From Verrucomicrobia bacterium LW23 (GTDB lineage: Bacteria > Verrucomicrobiota > Verrucomicrobiia > Methylacidiphilales > UBA1321), in assembly GCA_003054695.1 (NCBI GenBank), contig QAZA01000003.1, forward strand, positions 1-64,000: a stretch of 64,000 nt of DNA, read 5' to 3'. Of this stretch, positions 1-9,216 are shown piece after piece; position 1 is the stretch's first letter, and every line of letters begins with the position of its first letter. Below the pieces are notes generated by a model, which saw nothing but the letters and a program-made list of their open reading frames with translations, did not search any database and had not been told where the DNA came from. Both the position numbers and the translations under genes were made by a program.

Positions 1-56
1 CGACATCCAACCACCATAACTCTTCTAACTTCCTATGGGAAGCTATTTTGGAATGA

Positions 57-2027
57 TCAGTAATAGGTATTTACAATTTCCGGCGATATGTGGGGGAGCT
101 TTTCACTGGAGCCGGGGGCCTTCTCCGGAAATGCCCAGTCGCCCAGGCACCAGCTGCCGGGTTCTTCATGCGTTACTATGCCGCGGTCGTCGGTGTGCGC
201 GGCAAGGTAGCGGGTCCACGCATGCATGCGTTTGTAATTGTGCCTGAGAATGCGCTCATCGCCGTAAAATTGATAATATGTCCATGGCACGATAATGCAC
301 GCGGAACCCCATCCCGGCCCTCCGCCGCCACCGTAGAAAGGCACGGTATGGGGAACGTAGCCAGACGTAGCATGTTGGGCGTCAAATATATCCGCGATCC
401 ACTTGCCGTAAAGGGATCCCACGTCAAGATTCCACATCACGGCCTCTGCGGTGATCTGGGCGTCGCCCGTGTAGCCCAATCTTTCGCGGTGTGGGCAGTC
501 GCTGGGAACGCCTCCGTGCTGATTGACAAGCTGTGTATCGCGGAACAGTGTGACGAGTTTCTCAAGCAGCGGATGGGAGCAAGAGAAGCTGGCTGTTGTT
601 GCCGAATTGACGTAAACGACTCGAGCTTGAACGTTTTGAGACGACGGCTTGCCACTGGTAGCATCAGGCCAGCCCTGAATCTCCGCATAACGAAAGCCGT
701 GCCACGTAAAGCGCGGCTCCCAAACTTCGCCGGCCGTCACGTCGCCGCAAAGCGTGTACTCGTCGCACTGGATATGCTCCCGCCCGGCTGAAAGGAATGC
801 AGGAAGTCCCTGGCTATCAATGTTTTCCGAGAAGCGAAGCGTTACTTTTGTGCCAGCGGCGCCCTTGACAGAAATGCGGAGCCAGCCACTGATGACTCTA
901 CCGAAGTCGAGAACAAAGCGACCTGGCTCAGGTTCGGCTACAGCCACAGGCGCGAGAGTCTCGACTATGGTGTCGGACGGGCAGATCTGGGCGACAACCG
1001 AGGCGGAGGGCTGCGGCGCTTTCTGAGCAACGGGCCACGCCGAGGCGTCGAAACCGGGCGCGTTCCAGTTGTCGGGAAGGCTGAGTCGCGCGTCGTACTG
1101 TTCCCCCGTAAAGACGTTGTTGCTGATGATCGGACCTTCTGTCCATCGCCATGCATCTGATGGCGAGGAGGTTACATAGATAATGCCGCCGGTAAATGTA
1201 AGAGCGAGGAGAAAAAGCAGTCGCGGCGGGCCATAAGACATTTTGCCTTCGATAGTGCGAACGCGTTGCTGGTGCATGCCGTTGCCCAGAATAATACCCA
1301 CGACGTTTTCGCCTCCCCGGAAGCTGTGCACATCGATGGCGTGCACGCGATAGAGCACGCGTTTGCTGCCGGCATCGCTATAGGGGTATAGCATATCGCT
1401 ATACTGCCGATGGTCATAATCGGTCCAGGCAGGGCTTAACTGGTCGTCGCCTATGCGATTTCCGTTTACGTAAAGCTCACCATATCCCAGCCCGCACAGG
1501 CAGGCCCGCGCGTGAACGAGGGAACCCAGATCCGTGGGGACCTGAAACTGGTGGCGAAAATAAGGTGCGGCCTCTCGGTCGCCCGCGGTTATCCATTCTG
1601 CTGCAGCCCAATCAGTTGCGCATAACAGGCCTGTCTCAAACCAGGTGGGCTCGCTCCAGTCCGACGGCACGTCATTTTCGTCCCATACCCGTATGCGCCA
1701 CCATACACGTTGTAGCGCATGGAGAGCAAGAGGGGTAACTTCCTTGGGGCCGCCGGCTTTGCCGTAGAGGACCTGCTGGGCGGAGGACGAGACTTTACCG
1801 CTCGTCCAGCAAGGGTTTGTGGCGCCCGGGTACCAGTGAAGGCGTGCGAAGGCGACGATTTCGAAGGCGGTGGGCGCGGCGCCTCGGTTGCTGGAGGCTA
1901 ACTCCCATGTTAGCAACGGGTTAGGGGACTGGACCCCCATCGGGGTGGTTTCAAACTCGCAGCGGAGCCGGAAGGGGGCACGGAGGGTGCAGGGGCGTGG
2001 CGTTTCTACAGGGGAAGTCGCGTCCAT
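57..2027 (-). pseudogene. GH78 alpha-L-rhamnosidase, C-terminally truncated
   Basis: Glycoside hydrolase family 78 enzymes release terminal alpha-L-rhamnose from plant glycosides and polysaccharides. The 656-residue product, read from an ATG at 2027, has the N-terminal beta-sandwich modules (LLTWEL, ARACLCGLGYGELYVNG) and the start of the (alpha/alpha)6 barrel with the family signature DCPHRERLGYTGD and the following GWGSA segment. Reading stops at a TGA (57-59) right after PEIVNTYY, inside the barrel. The rest of the barrel and the C-terminal sandwich, usually 200 or more residues, are missing. Only 56 bases remain to the window edge, so I cannot tell a frameshift, a nonsense mutation or a sequence-end artefact apart. 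An upstream in-frame start at 2228 would overlap the preceding gene and is unlikely. Family call is firm; broken status is likely. Confidence 0.8.
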
Positions 2028-2112
2028 GGGGAAGAATCGCGAGATCCTAGTGGTGTGCAGCAATGCCGTCGAGACAAATGGTGCTTTGGTGCAAACGGCA
2101 CGGCCCCAGGGC

Positions 2113-3456
2113 TTAACGGCGGGGCTGCGGCGGCGCAATTCTGCCGGCGGTGGTGGCCTCGCGGCGCATAGATTCGAGGCGATCCTCCGCGATACGAAGC
2201 TGGCGCAGGTTGGAGAGCAGCTCCTCAAACCGGGCTGCCGATTCGGGCGTTACGGAGCGGAAGTTTTGCGGCAGGGGGTTGGCCTTTTCGATTTCGTGCC
2301 ATGCTTGCCACACGGCAATGAGCGCCGCGTTGTGGACGCCCGGGCTGAACTCGGTGGCGGCAACGCCGGCCAGGTTATCCATCACAAACTCGGCAAGGAA
2401 CTGGGGAAGGTGCCTGGAGTAGACGCGGCAGCCGAAGCGGAAAAGCTCCTGCGAAAGCGGGCGAAGGCGCGCGTCGCCGAGCGCCTCCCAGTGGCGGGAG
2501 AGGGCCAGGCCTTCGTCGATGGCATTAGTGGTGAGCGCCGCCCACTCGTGCTCGGTGCGGGTTCGGGCGATCGGGTCGGCGTCCAGAACGGCCAGCGCCT
2601 GGCAGAGCAGGTGGCGGAGCTTCATTGTATGTAGCGCAATAGCAATGTCTTCCGTTTCCAGCGAGCGGCCGGATTCCAATGCGTTTTGGCAGACAGCTAA
2701 CGCCTCGCGTGCATAGTCGCAGCGCGTGACGCTGAGCAGGCTGACGGACAGGTTTGCGGCGGCGCCGAGAGAGAGAAGGAGGCGGTCGTCGACAGCAGCG
2801 GCCTCCGGCCTGGACAGGGCGGCCAACGCGGCGCGAAAGGAGTCGGACGCCAAGGCGGAGATCTCGGCGTGGCGCGATGGAAGTGCTTTGGCCTGATCCG
2901 CTTGCGATTGCAGGGCAAAGCCGCGGTTGATGTGAGCAATAGCGACGCGGCGAGGAAAGAGAGGATTCTCGGCCAGGGGAAGATCGTGCAGGAGGGCAAG
3001 AGCTTCGTCGTACGCAAGTAACGCGTTCTCAAGATGTTGCGCGCTACCAAGCCGGGTATGGGCGTCGCCGCGGTTCAGCCAGCCGGCAATCAGGCCGTAG
3101 CGATACCAGGAACTCTCGCCAAGGGGCAGGCCATTGCGCAGCTGGATGGCGATGTCAAAGCAGCGGATAGCCTCGTGCAGGCTTTCGATGCGCTCCGGGG
3201 TCAATGCTTGCCCCTGCGGATGTAAGTCTAACAGTGCAATGCCTTTGCGCGTGATCGCTGAGGCTTCTTCGTGAATCTCGGCCGAGGTCTTGGTGCGAGG
3301 TGCGGCCGCGGATGGTATCGCATTGACGTAGCTGGATGCGAATCGAAGCGAATAGAACTCACCAGAATCCCCGGGCGGGGAGGCCGCCTGATACTGCAAA
3401 CCAGGTGCAACTTCCTTATGCGCAGTATGTTGAGGGGATGCGGGGTCAAAATTCAT
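2113..3456 (-). CDS. Helical-repeat (TPR-like) protein of unknown function
   Basis: A 447-residue protein without a signal peptide or membrane segment. From about residue 60 to 430 it is almost entirely helical, with several degenerate TPR-like motifs (AIRCFDIAIQLRNG, NALLAYDEALALLHDLP, AHINRGFALQSQAD), suggesting an alpha-solenoid protein-binding scaffold. Residues 1-60 look disordered. The ATG at 3456 is the natural start; no Shine-Dalgarno is visible. It lies 117 bases downstream of dnaB and 85 upstream of the GH78 gene on the same strand, so it may share the dnaB transcript. I do not recognise a specific family; 'TPR-like' is a judgement from helix spacing and A/L/Y placement. Coding status is supported by length and uninterrupted frame. 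Confidence 0.65.
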   Translation of the reverse strand: MNFDPASPQHTAHKEVAPGLQYQAASPPGDSGEFYSLRFASSYVNAIPSAAAPRTKTSAEIHEEASAITRKGIALLDLHPQGQALTPERIESLHEAIRCFDIAIQLRNGLPLGESSWYRYGLIAGWLNRGDAHTRLGSAQHLENALLAYDEALALLHDLPLAENPLFPRRVAIAHINRGFALQSQADQAKALPSRHAEISALASDSFRAALAALSRPEAAAVDDRLLLSLGAAANLSVSLLSVTRCDYAREALAVCQNALESGRSLETEDIAIALHTMKLRHLLCQALAVLDADPIARTRTEHEWAALTTNAIDEGLALSRHWEALGDARLRPLSQELFRFGCRVYSRHLPQFLAEFVMDNLAGVAATEFSPGVHNAALIAVWQAWHEIEKANPLPQNFRSVTPESAARFEELLSNLRQLRIAEDRLESMRREATTAGRIAPPQPRR

Positions 3457-3573
3457 GATACGCGGCAGTCGATGGGAGATGCAGTCTCACTCTGCCCGAT
3501 CAATCGACTCCGTGCCGACGGCGCATTGCTATTCCTTGATGGCGTGTTGCTCCGCCACCGCCCCACATCCGGA

Positions 3574-5094
3574 TTATCGCGCGGGTCGCACCGAGGGGTC
3601 CTCAAATCGCGTAAACTGGCTATTGAAAACGATATCCAGCTTATCGGTCGGGCCGCTTCGCTGCTTGGCAATAATGAGGCTGTAGGGCAGCAGCGGGCTG
3701 GGCGGGGCGCCCTCTTCCAGCTCGTGGCGGTGCAGCATCAGCACCATGTCGGCGTCCTGCTCAATGGCGCCGGACTCGCGAAGGTTGTGGAGCGCGGGCT
3801 CGGTTTTGCCCTCTTCGCTTTTACGGTTAAGCTGCGCCAGGATGAGGATCGGGATCCCCAGCTCCTTCGCTAACCCCTTGATACCACGCGAGATCTCGGC
3901 GACTTCGACCTGGCGGTTGTCTTTGGCCTGGTCGCTCTCGCTACGCAGCAGCTGCAGGTAGTCGACGACCAGCATCTCGATGTTGTAGCGGTCCTTCATG
4001 CGGCGGGCTTTGCCGCGTAACTGGTTAATAGTCATGAAGCTGGAATCATCCAGGTAGAGGGGGAGCCCCTTCATGTCTTCGGCAATCATGCGCAGTTTTT
4101 GCATGCTGTGGTCGTCCAGCTCGCCACGGCGGATGCGCTGGAGCCCCTCGCCGCTGTAGGAGGACATGAGACGAAGCATCAGCTGCGCGTTCGTCATCTC
4201 CAGCGAGAAGAAGCCGACGGCGTAGCCGGGCTTTACCCACTCGTCCAGCGTGTCGTCGTAACGGGCGTCCATGGCGTGGCGCGCAAAGGTGAGCGCCAGC
4301 GCGGTTTTACCGGCGCCGGGGCGAGCGGCGAGGACGACCATGTCGCCGGGCTGCCAGCCGGTTGTCAGCTCGTTAAGGCGGTAGAAGCCCGTGGGGATGC
4401 CGCTGAGCTTGCCCTTGCGGCTTTGGAAGGTCTCGATGAGCGCCAGCGTGGCCTCGATCTCCTGCCGCGCCGTGGTGATCGAGTTGGTCATTCCTTTGTT
4501 GGTGACCTGGAAGATGGCGCTCTCCGCCTGATCGAGCACGGTGCTGACCTGGTCGGGCTGGTCCGAGATGTTCTGCACAATGGTGGCGCAGGCGCCCTGC
4601 AAGTGACGTAACAGGCTCTTGTCCTTAACGATACGTATGTAAGCCGCAGCGTTAAGGTGCGTGGCCAGGCCGGCGGCAAGCTCCGCCAGGTAGCCCGGGC
4701 TGCCGATCGGCTCGGCCAGCTTTTTGTCGACAAGATACTGGTGCAGCGTCGTGATGTCGATCGGCACGCGCATGTTGTGCATGGCGCTGAGCGCCTTGAA
4801 CAGCTCCTTGTGCGCGGGCACAAAAAAATCTTCTTCGCGCAAAGCTTCAAGCACCGTGTCGATAATTTCGTCCGGGCGCGACATCATCGAGGCGAGCACC
4901 GCCTTCTCGGCGTCGGCGCTATACAGGGGGCCGGGGATGAACGTGGCAGGATTCAGCAGCTCCGCCGTCGGCTGCTGGCCCATCCCCTGCTTGCCAAACC
5001 GGCGTCGGCCACCGCCTCCGCCACCCCCCTGGCCGCCGGAACCGAATCCGCCGGAAGTGGTTGATGACGAGGAAGATGAACCGGGAGCAATCAT
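3574..5094 (-). CDS. dnaB: Replicative DNA helicase DnaB
   Basis: Hexameric 5'-3' helicase that unwinds DNA at the replication fork and recruits primase. From the ATG at 5094 the product is 506 residues: a Ser/Gly-rich disordered leader (about 5-35), the DnaB N-terminal domain (about 58-160, PLYSADAEKAVLASM onward), a linker, then the RecA-like domain with Walker A ARPGAGKT (about 257-264), the SLEM segment, Walker B LVVDYLQLL and the C-terminal AKQRSGPT motif. Length fits bacterial DnaB apart from the Gly-rich leader. The longer frame to 5238 adds a Pro-rich stretch unlike any DnaB, and the ATG at 5094 is preceded by a C/T-rich leader as elsewhere in this window. It lies beside a 510-base gap with DnaA-box-like sites. 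No intein is present. Confidence 0.96.
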   Translation of the reverse strand: MIAPGSSSSSSTTSGGFGSGGQGGGGGGGRRRFGKQGMGQQPTAELLNPATFIPGPLYSADAEKAVLASMMSRPDEIIDTVLEALREEDFFVPAHKELFKALSAMHNMRVPIDITTLHQYLVDKKLAEPIGSPGYLAELAAGLATHLNAAAYIRIVKDKSLLRHLQGACATIVQNISDQPDQVSTVLDQAESAIFQVTNKGMTNSITTARQEIEATLALIETFQSRKGKLSGIPTGFYRLNELTTGWQPGDMVVLAARPGAGKTALALTFARHAMDARYDDTLDEWVKPGYAVGFFSLEMTNAQLMLRLMSSYSGEGLQRIRRGELDDHSMQKLRMIAEDMKGLPLYLDDSSFMTINQLRGKARRMKDRYNIEMLVVDYLQLLRSESDQAKDNRQVEVAEISRGIKGLAKELGIPILILAQLNRKSEEGKTEPALHNLRESGAIEQDADMVLMLHRHELEEGAPPSPLLPYSLIIAKQRSGPTDKLDIVFNSQFTRFEDPSVRPAR

Positions 5095-5605
5095 GATAGG
5101 GCAGGGGAGGCTTGGTGCGCGGGAACGGGTTAAGTGCGGCGGGTTATTGTACAGATGCGTCAAGCCCCCCGGCGGAATGGGCCAGGTTATTGGGCATGCC
5201 ATTGGCACGTTATGCGCAGGCAAAGCGGGGATACTCACAGGTTATTCACAATATGCTGCACGGCGGCGCACAACTCCTGCAAGATAATGCCCATAAACAA
5301 CTTACGACTTGTACACTTACGCATAATATCCCCGTATTTGACGGAAAAGCCCATGTTATTCGCACGATGGGAACGACTTGCGGAGGCTGAATATACAAGT
5401 GGGCAGCACATCCCGTGCCATCCCACTTTTCAACGGTTTGCGTCGTTATTCCCATGAGTCCAAAAAATGTACCAATTTTTCCGTGAATAACCTGAACAGC
5501 ACTTTATTCGCCCGCCTGTTAAGGTGGCGGAAGCTGACCTCCCCCCATACCACGAGTGGAGTTGCGCCGGCCTGCAGGCGTGGTATCATCAGAAACTTAC
5601 CTGTA
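5095..5605. other. 510-bp gap with clustered DnaA-box-like sites
   Basis: Non-coding region between divergent dnaB and the aldolase gene. It holds one exact match to TTATNCACA (TTATTCACA, 5242-5250) and four one-mismatch sites: TTATGCGCA 5210-5218, TTATTCGCA 5356-5364, TTATTCCCA 5446-5454, and TTATTCACG on the minus strand at 5482-5490. Two weaker ones lie at 5316-5324 (minus strand) and 5504-5512. The stretch around 5280-5345 and 5455-5515 is much more AT-rich than its surroundings. Short frames here lack any recognisable protein. The arrangement fits either an origin-like element or DnaA-controlled expression of dnaB; the sequence alone does not decide between them. Confidence 0.5.
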
Positions 5606-6694
5606 ATGGACGCTCGCACCTTTTCTACCAATTCCGTAACCAACGCGACAGCAACACGTTACGATTTTGCAAGCGACAACACGGCGGGCATCTGCCCGGA
5701 GGCCTGGCGCGCGATGGAGGAGGCCAACCGAGGCGCGCTTGTCTCCTATGGCGAGGACGCCTGGACGCAGCGTGCGTCGGATCTGATTCGCGCGCTGTTT
5801 AACTACGACGCGGAGATCTACTTTGTTTTCAACGGCACCGCCGCCAATTCGCTTGCGCTGGCGTCACTGTGCCAGTCGTACCACAGCGTCATTTGCCACG
5901 AGCGGGCGCACGTTGAAACGGACGAGTGCGGGGCGCCCGAGTTCTTCTCCAACGGCAGCAAGTTGTTGAGTGTCAATGGCGAAGGCGCCAAGATCTCGCC
6001 GGAATCGGTGTCGCGCCTGGTGCTTCACCGGTCGGATATTCATTACCCCAAGCCGCGCGTCGTCACCATCACGCAGTCCACGGAGCTTGGCACCGTTTAT
6101 AGTGTGGGCGAAGTGCGTGCGCTGGGCGAGGTAACAAAGGAGCTGGACCTTGCCTTGCACATGGACGGCGCCCGATTCGCCAACGCCGCGGCCAGTTTAG
6201 GCGTTGCGCCCGAGGAGTTTACATGGAAGGCGGGCGTGGATGTGCTTTGCCGCGGCGGCACCAAAAACGGGCTGGGGGTAGGGGAGGCGGTCGTCTTTTT
6301 CGACAGATCGCTGGCCACCGACTTTGCGTACCGCTGCAAACAGGCCGGCCAGCTGGCCAGCAAAATGCGCTATCTTGCCGCCCCATGGGTGGGGTTGCTG
6401 GAGGGGCACACCTGGCTCAGAAATGGCCGCAATGCCAACGACTGCGCTCGCCGCCTTGCGGAAGGCCTGGTAAAACTCCCTCACGTGCGGGTGGTGCAGC
6501 CAGTGGAGGCAAATGCGGTGTTTGCGGAAATTCCAGGTCCTGTGACACAGGAGTTGCGCCGCCGGGGATGGTATTTCTACACGTTTATTGGTGCAAGTTG
6601 CGCTCGCCTTATGTGTTCGTGGGCAACCACTTATGCAATTGTAGATGAATTTTTGGCCGATGCCGCGGCAGCTTCGGCATCTTACGGGGCTTAG
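5606..6694 (+). CDS. Threonine aldolase family PLP enzyme
   Basis: PLP-dependent fold-type I lyase that most likely cleaves L-threonine or L-allo-threonine to glycine and acetaldehyde; beta-eliminating relatives exist. The 362-residue product starts at ATG 5606. It has the family N-terminus (YDFASDNTAGICPEAW), the phosphate-binding FNGTAAN near residue 75-81, the ring-binding Asp in HMDGARF (D187) and the Schiff-base Lys in RGGTKNGLG (K220). Length matches the family (about 340-360). The longer frame back to 5378 would run through the DnaA-box region and is not conserved-looking. The gene is monocistronic and followed by a cluster of GGGACA palindromes. Exact substrate specificity cannot be read from sequence. 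Confidence 0.9.
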   Translation: MDARTFSTNSVTNATATRYDFASDNTAGICPEAWRAMEEANRGALVSYGEDAWTQRASDLIRALFNYDAEIYFVFNGTAANSLALASLCQSYHSVICHERAHVETDECGAPEFFSNGSKLLSVNGEGAKISPESVSRLVLHRSDIHYPKPRVVTITQSTELGTVYSVGEVRALGEVTKELDLALHMDGARFANAAASLGVAPEEFTWKAGVDVLCRGGTKNGLGVGEAVVFFDRSLATDFAYRCKQAGQLASKMRYLAAPWVGLLEGHTWLRNGRNANDCARRLAEGLVKLPHVRVVQPVEANAVFAEIPGPVTQELRRRGWYFYTFIGASCARLMCSWATTYAIVDEFLADAAAASASYGA

Positions 6695-6706
6695 GCAAAG
6701 CGGCGA

Positions 6707-6772
6707 GGGACATATCGTGTCCCAGGGACACGCTGTGTCCCTGCCATGTTGGGTAGGGACATACAATGTCCC
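6707..6772. repeat. Three tandem GGGACA-N5-TGTCCC type palindromes
   Basis: Three 17-bp dyads lie in a row: GGGACATATCGTGTCCC (6707-6723), GGGACACGCTGTGTCCC (6725-6741) and GGGACATACAATGTCCC (6756-6772). Each has six-base or longer arms around a short centre, so the array can also form alternative hairpins. The same unit occurs at 58393-58440. Here it follows the aldolase stop by 12 bases and could act in termination, mRNA protection or protein binding. There is no U-tract typical of a simple intrinsic terminator. Confidence 0.75.
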
Positions 6773-6790
6773 ACCCATGCCCGGGCGCTG

Positions 6791-7384
6791 ATGTACTTGC
6801 CTCATCTTGAAGCTACGTGTAGTATCCAAGCCATCGAAACGCCCAAGCTCAAGCCCTGGCAGCCCCGGCCGCGCCTCAGCGATACCATGTTGCTGACGCG
6901 TTCACGCTCGCTGTTCTCCGAGTTTGACCGCCGCGCGCGGAGGCTTTATCCTCTGGACGTGTCAACAAAAGTCAGGCGCAACGTCACACTCAGCCTGGAG
7001 GTCATCGAAGCTGCCAAACAGCGCGGGATGCATCTGGGAGACTATATTCTTAATCTCCATCACAACCAGCGCTCCGCACGCGTTGCGTTTGTTGCCAGCA
7101 TTTATCGCTCCTTCGCTCTGCTGGAGATGGCCCGAATTCCTGTCGACCCCGCCTACTACGAGCTGGTGGACGGCGCGCTTGGCGGCGACGATGCGCACAG
7201 GTTTCGCGTGATTGCCTCCAGCGGCGTGGACAGCGCTTTGGTTAAGGCCTCCGCGCGCCTGCTGGGTGCGGATACTCGCTCAGGCGCGGTGGAGGCGCTG
7301 CTGCTGGCGAGCAAACGGGCCCAGGTATTGCACGAAGGTTTTCTGGAGGCAGCGCGGCTGTTAGAGGCAACTTATTATCGCTAA
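6791..7384 (+). CDS. Hypothetical helical protein
   Basis: A 197-residue protein (from ATG 6791) that I do not recognise. It is basic in its first third (RPRLSDTMLLTRSRSLFSEFDRRARRLYP) and helical afterwards, with Ala/Leu-rich segments (ASARLLGADTRSGAVEALLLASKRAQVLHEG) and no signal peptide, membrane helix or metal-binding motif. A second possible start is ATG 6887, just ahead of LLTRSRSLF. The earlier start at 6746 would run through the palindromic repeats and is less likely. It stands alone between the aldolase gene and the uronate-isomerase homologue, on the same strand. Real coding status is supported by codon pattern and balanced composition but not by homology I can name. Confidence 0.55.
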   Translation: MYLPHLEATCSIQAIETPKLKPWQPRPRLSDTMLLTRSRSLFSEFDRRARRLYPLDVSTKVRRNVTLSLEVIEAAKQRGMHLGDYILNLHHNQRSARVAFVASIYRSFALLEMARIPVDPAYYELVDGALGGDDAHRFRVIASSGVDSALVKASARLLGADTRSGAVEALLLASKRAQVLHEGFLEAARLLEATYYR

Positions 7385-7634
7385 ACACGGAAATTCATAC
7401 GTAAGCTGTTGCAAAATTTGACGACTGCATAGCAAAGCGCGCGGATTCCTGTTTACTTTTCGTCATCCTTTACTTATTCTACAAGGCGTTGCCAATGCCC
7501 TTGCCAACGCAGGTCAGGACGCCGCGGCAGCACCAAGCCGTACCCCGCAGCTCCCGCAGGAAGTACCCATCCCCTTCTGCCCCTTGTATTTATCCACGAA
7601 GTCAGCGCCATTGCTACCCGTTTGGAAAAGGGAC

Positions 7635-9095
7635 ATGAACTCCTTCCACACCCCCCACTTTCTCCTGACGACGGAGGCCGCCCGGGAGCTGTACCACAAC
7701 CACGCGGCGCCGTCGCCCATTTTTGATTTCCGCTGCCATCTGCCGACGGCGCAAATCGCTGCGAATAAACGCTTTCGCAACTTGTACGAGCTGTGGATCG
7801 AGCACGATACGTGCAAGCACCGCGCCATGCGCGCCAACGGCATTCCCGAGCAGTTTGTAACGGGGGAGGCGAGCGATTTCGAGAAGTTCCTGGCCTTTGC
7901 GACCACGATGCCCTACACGATGCGGCATCCCCTCTATCACTGCACGCACCTGGAGCTCTACCGCTTCTTTGGCATCACACGTGTGCTGGATGAGCACTCG
8001 GCCCGCGCCGTATGGGACGCCGCCAATGAGCAACTCTCTTCGCCCGAGATGTTTACGCACGGGCTGCTGGAGCGCGAGAACGTGGTGGCGCTGTGCACGA
8101 TGGAGGACCCCATCGACACGCTGCTGCACCACCAGACGGTGCGCGAGACGGACCTGGGCACACAGGTATACCCCGCCTTCGCCCCGCGCATGCTGCGTTA
8201 TGTGGCAGAGGCCCAACGCTTTACGCCGTGGCTGGAAAGCCTGGAAAGCGTGAGCGGCGAGGACTGCTCGTCGCTTGTTGGGTTTCTGACTGCGCTGGAG
8301 CAGAGGCACGATTGCTTTCACCAGCTCGGCGGGCGCCTTTCCTGCTACCGGCTCAATATGCTGGACCGCACCATCCCGCCCTGCCCGGAGGGCCGAGCCG
8401 CGGCCATTTATGAGAAGGCCCGCGCCGGCGCCACCGTCACCCCGGCTGAGGCCGACCAGCTGAGCATGCACATCATGCTGGTGCTTGCGCGCCTGGACTC
8501 CGACCGCGGCTGGACGACGCAGCTGCAGCTGGAGGCCTGCGACGACCGCGCCACCGAGACGCCGGAGGGCCTCATCGCGTTCCTCAGCGCTTTGGAGAGC
8601 ACGGAGCAGATGCCGCGCGTGCTGTACAGCGCCGCCCGCATGGGCGACAGCGAGCTGTTTGCCTCGGTTATCGCCTCCTTCTTGCAGCGCAGCACCGACG
8701 CCGCCGGCCCGCATCCCATGCATCTGGGCGCGGCGTGGGATTACCTGGAGCGCGCGGGCGTGGAAAGCCAGCTTAACCTCTTCTCGCGCATCAGTTTACT
8801 GCGACGGTTCATCGGCGTGGCGTCAGATGCAAGCGTGTTCCTCTCCTTTAGTCGTCACGAGTTCTTTCGACGGCACTTGTGCAACATGCTGGGGCAGGAT
8901 ATGGAGAACGGCACGATGCCGGGGGATATGGAGCTGGTGGGCAAAATGGTGCGCGAGATTTGCTTTGAGAACACGCATCAATACCTGGGGATGGAGGTCG
9001 GCAACCTCGGTTTCCCCAAACGGCATGGCGGTCGCGACCCTGTGGATCTGGTTGATGAAGCGACACTTGCAGCGATGCGGCAGTCGCGGGAGTGA
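7635..9095 (+). CDS. Uronate isomerase (UxaC) homologue with altered active-site motifs
   Basis: Amidohydrolase-superfamily protein of 486 residues that aligns end to end with uronate isomerase, the enzyme converting glucuronate and galacturonate to fructuronate and tagaturonate. Shared blocks include the N-terminus (HFLLTTEAARELYH), NPLYH-like HPLYHCTHLELYR, DPIDTLLHH, FLSFSRHEFFRR and the C-terminal NLGFPK. Several functional positions differ from the UxaC I know: DYHCHLP is DFRCHLP here (first metal His is Arg33), QYHIGA is QLQLEA (His to Gln), the Arg of SWRPDK is absent (PAFAPRM), and TDSRSF is SDASVF (Asp kept, Arg lost). It may therefore have a changed or lost activity. The start at ATG 7635 follows a GGAAAAGGG stretch and matches the family N-terminus. 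It is about 36 kb from uxuA, not in its operon. Confidence 0.85.
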   Translation: MNSFHTPHFLLTTEAARELYHNHAAPSPIFDFRCHLPTAQIAANKRFRNLYELWIEHDTCKHRAMRANGIPEQFVTGEASDFEKFLAFATTMPYTMRHPLYHCTHLELYRFFGITRVLDEHSARAVWDAANEQLSSPEMFTHGLLERENVVALCTMEDPIDTLLHHQTVRETDLGTQVYPAFAPRMLRYVAEAQRFTPWLESLESVSGEDCSSLVGFLTALEQRHDCFHQLGGRLSCYRLNMLDRTIPPCPEGRAAAIYEKARAGATVTPAEADQLSMHIMLVLARLDSDRGWTTQLQLEACDDRATETPEGLIAFLSALESTEQMPRVLYSAARMGDSELFASVIASFLQRSTDAAGPHPMHLGAAWDYLERAGVESQLNLFSRISLLRRFIGVASDASVFLSFSRHEFFRRHLCNMLGQDMENGTMPGDMELVGKMVREICFENTHQYLGMEVGNLGFPKRHGGRDPVDLVDEATLAAMRQSRE

Positions 9096-9216
9096 GGCGG
9101 GGCAGGGGATCGGCGCGCGTGCACGGGCTGTTTTTACTGTTTTGTATACAGTCGAACTTGCCATCGGCGTAAAAACTCGCTTTGTTGTGATCTGACCTGA
9201 TCTGATCCAACGCATT

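Noticed and set aside
5203-5219. Possible sigma-54 promoter (TTGGCACG then GCGCA)
   Set aside because: The -24 part is good, but the -12 part lacks the TT of TTGCA and it lies about 390 bases from the next plus-strand start.
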